Shown here: one piece after another, positions 19,085-26,476 of the stretch
How the letters are laid out: each line of letters begins with the position of its first letter
How positions within the stretch are numbered: the first letter of the stretch is position 1
The notes under the pieces: generated by a model
Databases searched by the model: none
What the model was told of the DNA's origin: nothing
The model's input: only the letters and a program-made list of their open reading frames with translations
NCBI RefSeq assembly: GCF_000185905.1
Contig: NC_014923.1
Coordinates: 124,001 to 188,000, forward strand
Direction: 5' to 3'
DNA from: Mesorhizobium ciceri biovar biserrulae WSM1271
GTDB lineage: Bacteria; Pseudomonadota; Alphaproteobacteria; Rhizobiales; Rhizobiaceae
Length of the DNA stretch: 64,000 nt
Made by a program: the position numbers and the translations under genes

Positions 19085-19099
19085 ATTTGTAAGACAAAT
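19085..19099. promoter_or_regulatory. GntR-type operator in front of the sugar-acid dehydratase
   Basis: ATTTGT-AAG-ACAAAT is a perfect inverted repeat that fits the FadR-subfamily GntR consensus (T-N-GT-N3-AC-N-A). It is 12 bp upstream of the dehydratase start, overlapping the region that would hold the promoter or leader, as expected for a repressor site. The matching regulator gene is not evident beside it. Confidence 0.5.
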
Positions 19100-19218
19100 C
19101 GATATGGCAACGCGCGGGAGCAGGCAAGAGGGCGTGCGGTCGCAACCGGACTTTGGTGCGATAGACACGCACCAAGCCGTGCGTTACGGGTTCGGACAGT
19201 CTTGTCCGGGAGGTTTTC

Positions 19219-19671
19219 ATGGCTTTGGTGATCGAAGGCGAGGAGCGCATTGCCGCACCGCTGCAAAAAGTGTGGGAAGCGCTGAACGATCCCGAGGTCT
19301 TGAAGGCGACCATTCCCGGTTGCCAGAGCCTGGAGATGAAGTCGCCGACCGAGATGGCGGCAACCGTGGTGGTGAAGATCGGACCGATCAAGGCGACGTT
19401 CAACGGCGAAGTGACGCTGAAGAACCTGAAGCCGCCGCACTCCTACACCATCCAGGGCGAAGGCAAGGGCGGCATTGCAGGCTTCGCCAAGGGTGGCGCC
19501 GACGTGACGCTGACGGCAGATGGACCCGACGCCACGATATTGAACTACGCGGCCAAGGCCGATGTCGGCGGCAAGATCGCCCAGCTCGGCAGCCGGTTGA
19601 TCGAATCGACCTCGAAGAAACTGGCCGGACAGTTTTTTTCCAGCTTCGGCGAGAAGGTCGGCGCGGCCTAG
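19219..19671 (+). CDS. CoxG-like SRPBCC protein
   Basis: 150-residue START/SRPBCC-fold protein of the carbon-monoxide-dehydrogenase subunit G family: it begins with IEGEERIAAPLQKVWEALNDPEVLKATIPGCQSL, the family signature, and later has YTIQGEGKGGIAGFAKGGADVTL. CoxG-type proteins help assemble or membrane-anchor molybdenum hydroxylases, but many are orphans, and no coxMSL genes are present here. GGGAGG precedes the ATG. Transcribed divergently from the dehydratase and convergently with mrp. No membrane anchor is visible at the C-terminus. Confidence 0.87.
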   Translation: MALVIEGEERIAAPLQKVWEALNDPEVLKATIPGCQSLEMKSPTEMAATVVVKIGPIKATFNGEVTLKNLKPPHSYTIQGEGKGGIAGFAKGGADVTLTADGPDATILNYAAKADVGGKIAQLGSRLIESTSKKLAGQFFSSFGEKVGAA

Positions 19672-19701
19672 GCTGCAGAGCGGCGGCGGCTACCGAACAA
19701 G

Positions 19702-20883
19702 CTACTCGAAAACAATACTCGGCACCGCCGCTGCCGCAGCACCACGCTCTTCGTTAACCCGGTCCCAGACCTTCGAGGCGATGTCGCGGTAGATTTTCGC
19801 CTCGGCGCCGTCGGGCTTGGAGACGACAACCGGCGTGCCGGCATCCGAGCTTTCGCGAATGCCCATCTCGAGCGGCACCTCGCCGAGGAAGGTGACGCCA
19901 AGGCGCTCGGCCTCGCGCCGCGCCCCGCCATGACCGAAGATGTCGTAGCGCTTGCCGGTGTCCGGGGCGATGAAATAGCTCATGTTCTCGACGATGCCGA
20001 GCAGCGGCACGTCGACCTTCTTGAACATGTTGAGGCCTTTTCGCGCGTCGATCAGGGCCAGGTCCTGCGGCGTCGAGACGATGACGGCGCCAGCCAGCGG
20101 CACCTGTTGGGCCATGGTCAGCTGCGCGTCGCCGGTGCCGGGCGGCATGTCGACGACGAGCACGTCGAGACGGCCCCATTCGACTTCACGCAGCATCTGC
20201 GTCAGTGCCGACATCACCATCGGACCACGCCAGATCATCGGCGTTTCCTCGTCGACGAGGAAACCCATCGACATCACCTTCAGGCCGTAATTCTCCATCG
20301 GTTTCAGGATCTTGCCGTCGACGGTCTGCGGCCGGCCGTGGATGTTGAGCAGCCTTGGCATGGACGGGCCGTAGATGTCGGCATCGAGCACGCCGACGCG
20401 CAGGCCGTTGGCGGCGAGGCCGAGCGCGATGTTGACGGCGGTGGTCGACTTGCCGACGCCGCCCTTGCCGGAAGCAACGGCAATGATCGCCTCGATACCG
20501 GGTACGCCACGCTTGCCCGAGCTGTGCGAGGCCGGCGCGTGCGGAGCCGCACGCGGCGCGGCGGCAGCGGGCGCAGCCGGCGGAACGGGCCTGGGTGCGG
20601 GGCGCGATGGAACCGGCGCCTCCATGCCGCCGCCCTTCTTCTCCGCCGTCAGCGCGACGACGGCGCCGGCGACACCGGGGATCGCCTTGACGACACGCTC
20701 GGCAGCGGCGCGCAGCGGCTCCATTTCCTGGGCGCGGGCGGCGGGAACGGTAATCGAGAAGAAGACCTTCCCGTCGGCGATGAAAATTTCCGAAACCATG
20801 CCGAGGTCGACGATGTTGCCGGTGAAATCCGGCCCGTTGACCGTCTTCAGACGCTCGGTGACGATTTCCTTGGTGACGGACAT
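19702..20883 (-). CDS. mrp: Mrp/ApbC-type iron-sulfur carrier ATPase
   Basis: 393-residue P-loop ATPase thought to carry or insert Fe-S clusters. Residues 1 to about 90 are a MIP18/DUF59 domain; about 95-130 are an Ala/Pro-rich linker; the rest is the ParA-like domain with deviant Walker A ASGKGGVGKSTTAVN, VLDADIYGPSMPRLL and DMPPGTGDAQLTMAQ. In E. coli Mrp the segment after VENMS carries a CxxC for the cluster; here it reads VENMSYFIAPDTGKRYD with no cysteine. A duplicated 18-bp sequence lies in the leader. Monocistronic as far as can be seen. Confidence 0.92.
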   Translation of the reverse strand: MSVTKEIVTERLKTVNGPDFTGNIVDLGMVSEIFIADGKVFFSITVPAARAQEMEPLRAAAERVVKAIPGVAGAVVALTAEKKGGGMEAPVPSRPAPRPVPPAAPAAAAPRAAPHAPASHSSGKRGVPGIEAIIAVASGKGGVGKSTTAVNIALGLAANGLRVGVLDADIYGPSMPRLLNIHGRPQTVDGKILKPMENYGLKVMSMGFLVDEETPMIWRGPMVMSALTQMLREVEWGRLDVLVVDMPPGTGDAQLTMAQQVPLAGAVIVSTPQDLALIDARKGLNMFKKVDVPLLGIVENMSYFIAPDTGKRYDIFGHGGARREAERLGVTFLGEVPLEMGIRESSDAGTPVVVSKPDGAEAKIYRDIASKVWDRVNEERGAAAAAVPSIVFE

Positions 20884-20895
20884 GGCAGTTTTTCC

Positions 20896-20933
20896 TTACG
20901 CAGCTTGCGCCTGAGATGCAGCTTGCACCTGAG
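20896..20933 (-). repeat. Short tandem repeat in the mrp leader
   Basis: Two 18-bp units (GCAGCTTGCGCCTGAGAT and GCAGCTTGCACCTGAGAT) differ by one base and are followed by a partial copy ending AATGCAG. They lie 13-50 bp upstream of the mrp ATG, between promoter and ribosome-binding site. Confidence 0.6.
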
Positions 20934-21152
20934 ATAATGCAGTTTCCGGACAGAACCAAGCCGTGGAGCAATGGCTGTCTTGGCGTGCCTGAAAAACCGG
21001 CGGGTCCTGCCGGATTTCATCCGCGCCAAACGTCCTCCAGATAAGCGAGCGCCGATGCGGCCAGCAATCAATCCAGCCGACAGTCGCCAAACGATCGCAG
21101 CGACCTATTTCAACGACCAGCACGGGACCGACAAGCCGAGAAGGAGGCGATT

Positions 21153-21530
21153 ATGCTCGCAAACAGCAACGCAACGGCAAATCTGGCGGTAAGCGATCTG
21201 GCAAAGGCCAAGGCTTTCTACGAAGGAACGCTTGGCCTGAAACAGGTGCAGGATGAGGGGGGCGAACTGATCGTGTACAAAAGCGGCGATACCACCCTCA
21301 ACGTCTATCATTCCCAATTTGCCGGAACCAACAAGGCGACAGCGGTGACCTGGATGGTTGGCGACGAGATCGGCAACATCGTCAAGGAGCTGAAGTCGAA
21401 GGGCGTCGCCTTCCAGCACTATCAGATGCCGGGCTTGACGCTGGAGGGCGATCTCCACGTCGGTTACGGAATGAAAGTTGCCTGGTTCAAGGATCCAGAC
21501 GGCAACATCCTGAACCTTGTGGACAGGTAG
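21153..21530 (+). CDS. VOC-superfamily (glyoxalase/bleomycin-resistance-like) protein
   Basis: 125-residue single-domain vicinal-oxygen-chelate protein with two beta-alpha-beta3 modules: ATANLAVSDLAKAKAFYEGTLGL at the start and KVAWFKDPDGNILNLVD at the end. A strong AAGGAGG precedes the ATG. Members include dioxygenases, glyoxalases and antibiotic-binding proteins; nothing here allows a choice. The gene ends 11 bp from the convergent pit stop. Confidence 0.85.
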   Translation: MLANSNATANLAVSDLAKAKAFYEGTLGLKQVQDEGGELIVYKSGDTTLNVYHSQFAGTNKATAVTWMVGDEIGNIVKELKSKGVAFQHYQMPGLTLEGDLHVGYGMKVAWFKDPDGNILNLVDR

Positions 21531-21541
21531 ATTTCTTCACC

Positions 21542-22546
21542 TCACCTCGCCAGGCCAACCGCGAGGTAGGTGAGCGCCGAAATCAAAGCGGTGGCCGGCA
21601 AGGTAACGATCCAGGCGATGACGATGTTGCCGGCAATGCCCCAGCGCACGGCCGAGACGCGGCGGGCGGCGCCGACGCCGATGATGGCGCCGGTGATGGT
21701 GTGGGTGGTCGATACGGGAACGCCGAGCCAGGTCGCCGCAAACAGCGTGATCGCCCCACCGGTTTCGGCGCAAAAACCCTGCATCGGGTTCAGCCGGGTG
21801 ATCTTCGAGCCCATGGTGTGGACGATGCGCCAGCCGCCGAACAGGGTGCCGAGCGCCAGTGCCGACTGGCAAGTGAGGACCACCCACAGCGGCACGTAGA
21901 AAGTCGCGCCGAGCATGCCTTGCGAATAGAGCAGCACGGCGATGATGCCCATGGTCTTCTGGGCGTCATTGCCGCCGTGCCCGAGGGAATAGAGCGAGGC
22001 GGAAAAGAACTGCATGACGCGGAAGGTGCTGTCGACCGCAAACGGCGTCTGGCGCACGAAGAGCCACGAGACGACGAGAACCAGGACGAGCGCCAGGATA
22101 AAGCCCGTCGCTGGCGACAAGACGATTGCCGCGACCGTCTTGCCAAGCCCGGTCCAAACGATGGCGCCCACGCCTGCCTTCGCAACACCGGCGCCGACCA
22201 GGCCGCCGATCAGCGCATGCGAGCTGCTCGAAGGGATGCCGGCGATCCAGGTGACGATGTTCCAGACGATGGCGCCGACCAGGGCTGCAAAGATCACCGC
22301 CGGGGTGACGATGCTGACGTCGACGATGCCTTTGCCTACGGTCTCGGCAACGTGGAGGCCGAAGAACATGAAGGCGATGAAATTGAAGAATGCCGCCCAC
22401 AGCACCGCATATTGCGGCCGCAGCACGCGGGTGGAAACGATGGTGGCGATGGAATTGGCGGCGTCGTGCAGGCCGTTGAGAAAGTCGAAGAACAGTGCGA
22501 CGGCGACGAGGCCGGCCAGCACGGGAAAGGCAATGGTTGCTTCCAT
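21542..22546 (-). CDS. pit: Low-affinity inorganic phosphate transporter (PiT family)
   Basis: 334-residue inner-membrane phosphate permease with the two PiT signature repeats: FDFLNGLHDAANSIATIVSTR near the N-terminus and SLGHGGNDAQKTMGIIAVLL about residue 190, plus GVPVSTTHTITGAIIGVG. About ten membrane helices are evident. It directly follows the DUF47 gene; the two match the orfA-pit operon of Sinorhizobium, in which Pit serves at high phosphate. Start is ATG 22546, with a GTG three bases earlier. Confidence 0.94.
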   Translation of the reverse strand: MEATIAFPVLAGLVAVALFFDFLNGLHDAANSIATIVSTRVLRPQYAVLWAAFFNFIAFMFFGLHVAETVGKGIVDVSIVTPAVIFAALVGAIVWNIVTWIAGIPSSSSHALIGGLVGAGVAKAGVGAIVWTGLGKTVAAIVLSPATGFILALVLVLVVSWLFVRQTPFAVDSTFRVMQFFSASLYSLGHGGNDAQKTMGIIAVLLYSQGMLGATFYVPLWVVLTCQSALALGTLFGGWRIVHTMGSKITRLNPMQGFCAETGGAITLFAATWLGVPVSTTHTITGAIIGVGAARRVSAVRWGIAGNIVIAWIVTLPATALISALTYLAVGLAR

Positions 22547-22549
22547 CAC

Positions 22550-23191
22550 CTAGACATTCTCAATGACGATGCCGCTGATCTCGTTGGCGACGTCCTCGAA
22601 GCGGTCGACCACCTTTTCCAGTTGGCCATAAATCTCGCTTCCGATCATATAGGCCATCGGATCGCTGCTGCCGTGCTTCCTGAAGAGATCCTTCAGCCCT
22701 TGCTCGTGCAGGTCGTCGGCCCGGCTTTCGACGCGCATCACCTCTTCGGCGATGGCGTTGAGGCGCACAGTATGCGTTGCGACCTTGTTGAGCAGCGGGA
22801 TCGCCTCGGCCACCAGCTTGGCGGCGGCGACGATGACGCCACCCATTTCCTGCATCAGCGGATCGAACTCCTTGCGCTCGAACAGCTTCACCGTCTTGAC
22901 CGTCTTGTGCATCATATCGATGGCGTCATCCATCGACTGGATCAGGTCCTTGATGTCGCCGCGATCGAAAGGCGTGATGAAGGAGCGCCGTACAGCCAGC
23001 AGGACTTCCGCGGTGATGTGGTCGGCCTCATCTTCGAGATCGATGATTTTCTGGCACCAGAGATCGATATCCCTGCCCTGGAGAAGCTGCTCCAGCGCCT
23101 CGGCGCCGCCGACCACGGTGCGGGAATGTCGTTCGAACAGGTCGAAGAAGCGATCTTCGCGCGGCAAAAGCTTGCGGAACCAGCCCAGCAT
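22550..23191 (-). CDS. DUF47/PhoU-like Pit accessory protein
   Basis: 213-residue all-helical cytosolic protein of the DUF47 family. It begins MLGWFRKLLPREDRFFDLFERHS, the family signature, and contains ITPFDRGDIKDLIQSMDDAID. GGGAGA precedes the ATG at 23191. It is the first gene of the DUF47-pit unit; its TAG ends four bases before the pit ATG at 22546. In Sinorhizobium the equivalent gene (orfA) is needed for Pit function, so a role in gating or assembling Pit is likely. Confidence 0.9.
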   Translation of the reverse strand: MLGWFRKLLPREDRFFDLFERHSRTVVGGAEALEQLLQGRDIDLWCQKIIDLEDEADHITAEVLLAVRRSFITPFDRGDIKDLIQSMDDAIDMMHKTVKTVKLFERKEFDPLMQEMGGVIVAAAKLVAEAIPLLNKVATHTVRLNAIAEEVMRVESRADDLHEQGLKDLFRKHGSSDPMAYMIGSEIYGQLEKVVDRFEDVANEISGIVIENV

Positions 23192-23342
23192 GGTCGATCT
23201 CCCAGTTTCATCCACATAGCGCCGCATTCAGCCGCGGGAAACAGGTAGCCGGCTTAAAGGTGTGGATGCAGGGCAATTGTGCGTGGCGCTTGCGGTAGAG
23301 CACAATTTCCCCGACCTTGCAGCGAACGACCGGAAAGATCAC

Positions 23343-24257
23343 ATGATCGACAAGCTGGAATTCTTCATCGCGCTCGCCAGGGAGGAGCATTTCGGCCGGG
23401 CGGCGGAGGTGTGCGGCGTCACGCAGCCGACGCTGTCGGCCGGCATCAAGCAGTTGGAAGGCCAGCTTGGCGTCATGCTGGTTCTGCGCGGCTCACGCTT
23501 CCAGGGGCTGACGCCGGAGGGAAAACAGGTGCTGGTGTGGGCACGCCGCATCGTCGGCGACACCAGGACCATGCGCGAGGAAATGCGCGCGGCGCGCCAC
23601 GGACTTTCGGGCCGTATCCGCATCGCCGCCATCCCGACGGCGCTCGCCATGCTGCCGCGGCTGACGACGCCATTTCGCGAAAAGCATCCCGGCGTCACCT
23701 TTTCGGTGCTGTCGCGGACTTCGATCGAGGTGCTGTCGCTGCTCGGCAATTTCGACATCGATGCCGGCATCACCTATCTCGACAACGAGCCGCTGGGGCG
23801 GGTGACCAGCGTGCCGCTCTATGACGAGCGCTACCAACTGATCACCGCGATGGGAAATCCCTATTCCGACCGCGACAAAGTGACATGGGCGGAGCTCTCA
23901 AGCCTGCCGCTGTGCCTGTTGACGCCGGACATGCAGAACCGCCGCATCATCGACCAGCATCTGGCCGAAGCCGGCGTGCAGGTGCGACCGACGCTGGAAT
24001 CCAATTCGATGATCGTGCTGTTTTCGCACATCCGCACCGGCAAATGGTCGTCGATCATGCCGCTCAACCTTGCGGAAACATTCGGCTTTTCCGAACCGAT
24101 CCGGGCCATTCCAATCATCGAACCAGACGCCAGCCACACGGTCGGCCTGGTGGCGACACCGCGCGAACCGCACACACCTTTGGTCTCGGCGCTGCTGGAC
24201 GAGGCAATGGCGCTGGCGGACGATTTCCATGCCAACCGTTCCGCTAGACAGGGTTAG
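23343..24257 (+). CDS. LysR-family regulator of the formate dehydrogenase operon
   Basis: 304-residue LysR-type regulator: N-terminal winged helix (KLEFFIALAREEHFGRAAEVCGVTQPTLSAGIKQLEGQLG), then a periplasmic-binding-protein-like effector domain (GRIRIAAIPTALAMLPRL). It is directly upstream of and co-directional with fdsGBA, and an excellent LysR box lies 10 bp after its stop. This matches fdsR-type arrangements, so formate or another one-carbon signal is the likely effector (inference). The ATG at 23343 was chosen over one 81 bp upstream because the product then begins at the conserved helix. Inverted ATTGTGC/GCACAAT (23276-23306) upstream may be its own operator. Confidence 0.9.
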   Translation: MIDKLEFFIALAREEHFGRAAEVCGVTQPTLSAGIKQLEGQLGVMLVLRGSRFQGLTPEGKQVLVWARRIVGDTRTMREEMRAARHGLSGRIRIAAIPTALAMLPRLTTPFREKHPGVTFSVLSRTSIEVLSLLGNFDIDAGITYLDNEPLGRVTSVPLYDERYQLITAMGNPYSDRDKVTWAELSSLPLCLLTPDMQNRRIIDQHLAEAGVQVRPTLESNSMIVLFSHIRTGKWSSIMPLNLAETFGFSEPIRAIPIIEPDASHTVGLVATPREPHTPLVSALLDEAMALADDFHANRSARQG

Positions 24258-24266
24258 TCAAACGGA

Positions 24267-24287
24267 ACGATAGAAGATTTCTATCGT
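24267..24287. promoter_or_regulatory. LysR-type binding site upstream of fdsG
   Basis: A perfect inverted repeat with nine-base arms and three-base centre, ACGATAGAA-GAT-TTCTATCGT, containing the LysR form ATAG-N7-CTAT. It lies between the LysR gene and fdsG, 147 bp before the fdsG start, where an activator would bind. Confidence 0.65.
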
Positions 24288-24296
24288 ACAACGAAA

Positions 24297-24354
24297 CCGC
24301 TTTATTGATTTCAGAGGTTTTCTCTGGTTTCTTAAGCACTTAGCGATAAAGCGG
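24297..24354 (+). other. Nested inverted repeat in the fds leader
   Basis: CCGCTTTAT (24297-24305) pairs with ATAAAGCGG (24346-24354), and an internal CAGAG/CTCTG pair sits at 24312-24326. The structure could terminate the lysR transcript, act as an mRNA leader hairpin, or be a second regulator site. There is no U-run, so simple termination is not well supported. Confidence 0.4.
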
Positions 24355-24433
24355 CACGCGCATGTCGTTGTTCCAAAACAGCTTGATGCTTTTGGCCGAT
24401 ATGCGTGGGTCGCTACGATAGGGAGGGCGCTGC

Positions 24434-24913
24434 ATGACAATGCAGCCTGCAAGTACCGAGATTACGTCGCGCACGGCCGCGATCATCCAGGAGATGAAGG
24501 GGCTCGAAGGCCCTTTGCTGCCGATCCTCCACGGCATCCAGGAAGAGTTCGGCCATGTGCCCAAGGATGCGCTGCCGGTCATCGCCGAGGCGCTGAACAT
24601 TTCCAGGGCCGAGGTGCACGGCGTCGTCAGCTTCTATCACGATTACCGAAGCCATCCGGCAGGCCGGCATGTGTTGAAGCTCTGCCAGGCGGAATCCTGC
24701 CAGTCCATGGGGTCGGATGCCATCGCCGCCAAGCTGAAGCAACTGCTGGGCATCGGCTTTCATGAAACGACCCGCGACGGTTCGGTGACGCTGGAGCCGG
24801 TCTACTGTCTCGGCCTGTGCGCCTGTTCGCCCGCCGCCATGCTCGATGGCGAGGTGATCGGACGGCTCGATGACGAGAAGCTCGACGAGATCGTTGCAGA
24901 GGTGCTCTCATGA
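24434..24913 (+). CDS. fdsG: NAD-dependent formate dehydrogenase gamma subunit
   Basis: 159-residue NuoE-like thioredoxin-fold subunit carrying a [2Fe-2S] cluster: cysteines in LCQAESCQSMG and in CLGLCACSPAAMLDG. Together with FdsB it passes electrons from the molybdenum subunit to NAD. GGGAGG precedes the ATG. The stop overlaps the fdsB ATG (ATGA), so synthesis is coupled. First structural gene of fdsG-fdsB-fdsA-fdhD-fdsD. Confidence 0.94.
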   Translation: MTMQPASTEITSRTAAIIQEMKGLEGPLLPILHGIQEEFGHVPKDALPVIAEALNISRAEVHGVVSFYHDYRSHPAGRHVLKLCQAESCQSMGSDAIAAKLKQLLGIGFHETTRDGSVTLEPVYCLGLCACSPAAMLDGEVIGRLDDEKLDEIVAEVLS

Positions 24914-26466
24914 TCCCGCGTATCTACATTCCCGGCGATTCCGGTGCGCTGGCGCTTGGCGCCGAAAAGGTCGCCAAGGCGATCGCCGGCGAACTCGCCG
25001 AGCGCGGCATCGAAGCCAAGATCGTGCGCAATGGTTCGCGCGGCGCCTATTTCCTCGAACCGATGGTCGAAGTCGCTACAGCCAACGGCCGCATCGCCTA
25101 CGGGCCGGTCAAACCGTCCGACGTCAAAAGCCTGTTCGACAGCGGCTTCCTTACCGGCGGCCATCATAAACGCTGGCTGGGCGCGCCGGACAAGATCCCG
25201 TTCCTGGCCAAGCAGACACGGCTGACCTTCGCGCGCTGCGGCGTCACGGATCCGCTGTCGCTCGAATCCTACAAAAAACATGGCGGGTTGAATGGACTGA
25301 TGAACGCGCTGGCGCTGACGCCTGCCGCCATCGTCGCAGAGGTGACCGAATCCGGCCTGCGCGGGCGCGGCGGCGCCGGCTTCCCGACCGGCATCAAATG
25401 GAAGACGGTGCTCGATACAGCAGGCGACCGCAAATACATCGTCTGCAACGCCGATGAAGGCGACTCCGGCACCTTCGCCGACCGCATGATCATGGAGGGC
25501 GATCCCTTCGTGCTGATCGAAGGCATGACGATCGCCGGTATAGCCACGGGCGCGACCAAGGGCTTCGTCTATGTCCGCTCGGAATATCCGCATGCGGTGG
25601 CGGCGATGAACAAGGCCGTCGAGATCGCCCGCAAGGCCGGCGTTCTTGGCGCCAGCGTGCTGGGTTCCCCTCACGCGTTCGACATGGAGATCCGGGTCGG
25701 CGCCGGCGCCTATGTCTGCGGCGAAGAGACGGCGCTGCTCGATTCGCTCGAGGGCAAGCGCGGCATGGTGCGGGCAAAGCCGCCTCTGCCTGCGCATAAG
25801 GGGCTGTTCGGCAAGCCGACGGTGATCAACAACGTCATCAGCCTAGCCTCTGTGCCCGTCATCATGGACAAGGGTGCGGCCTTCTACAAGGATTTCGGCA
25901 TGGGCCGCTCGCGCGGCACGATCCCGGTCCAGATCGCCGGCAATGTCAAATTTGCAGGGCTGTTCGAAGCCGCTTTCGGCATGACGCTTGGCGAGATCGT
26001 CGACGAGATCGGCGGCGGCACGGCCACCGGCCGGCCGGTCAAGGCAGTGCAGGTCGGCGGACCGCTCGGCGCCTATTTCCCGCGCGCGCTGTTCGACACG
26101 CCATTCGACTATGAAGCCTTCGCGGCCAAGGACGGGCTGATCGGCCATGCCGGTATCGTGGTGTTCGACGACACCGCCGACATGCTGAAACAGGCGCGCT
26201 TCGCCATGGAATTCTGCGCCATCGAAAGCTGCGGCAAGTGCACGCCCTGCCGCATCGGCTCGACGCGCGGTGTCGAGACCATCGACAAACTCGCCGCGGG
26301 CATCGAGCCGGAGAAGAACCTCGCTCTGGTCACCGACCTCTGCAACACGATGAAATTCGGCTCGCTCTGCGCGCTGGGCGGCTTCACGCCCTACCCTGTG
26401 ATGAGCTCGATCACCCATTTCCCTGACGACTTCAAGCCCGCGCCCGTGCGCGTGGCTGCCGAATAG
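24910..26466 (+). CDS. fdsB: NAD-dependent formate dehydrogenase beta subunit
   Basis: 518-residue NuoF-like subunit that binds FMN, NAD(H) and a [4Fe-4S] cluster. An N-terminal thioredoxin-like segment of about 110 residues is followed by the NuoF core: GLRGRGGAGFPTGIKW (NADH/FMN loop), CNADEGDSGTFADR, YVCGEETALLDSLEG, and C-terminal ESCGKCTPCRIGSTRG plus a later Cys for the cluster. It hands electrons from FdsA/FdsG to NAD in the cytosol. It overlaps fdsG by four bases and is 10 bp from fdsA. Confidence 0.96.
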   Translation: MIPRIYIPGDSGALALGAEKVAKAIAGELAERGIEAKIVRNGSRGAYFLEPMVEVATANGRIAYGPVKPSDVKSLFDSGFLTGGHHKRWLGAPDKIPFLAKQTRLTFARCGVTDPLSLESYKKHGGLNGLMNALALTPAAIVAEVTESGLRGRGGAGFPTGIKWKTVLDTAGDRKYIVCNADEGDSGTFADRMIMEGDPFVLIEGMTIAGIATGATKGFVYVRSEYPHAVAAMNKAVEIARKAGVLGASVLGSPHAFDMEIRVGAGAYVCGEETALLDSLEGKRGMVRAKPPLPAHKGLFGKPTVINNVISLASVPVIMDKGAAFYKDFGMGRSRGTIPVQIAGNVKFAGLFEAAFGMTLGEIVDEIGGGTATGRPVKAVQVGGPLGAYFPRALFDTPFDYEAFAAKDGLIGHAGIVVFDDTADMLKQARFAMEFCAIESCGKCTPCRIGSTRGVETIDKLAAGIEPEKNLALVTDLCNTMKFGSLCALGGFTPYPVMSSITHFPDDFKPAPVRVAAE

Positions 26467-26476
26467 GAGCTGGCAG

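Noticed and set aside
19219..19671. Carbon monoxide dehydrogenase locus
   Set aside because: Only the CoxG-like SRPBCC protein is present; the coxM, coxS and coxL genes are absent.
24297..24354. Intrinsic terminator after the LysR gene
   Set aside because: The stem is present but no U-run follows; kept only as a structured element of unknown role.
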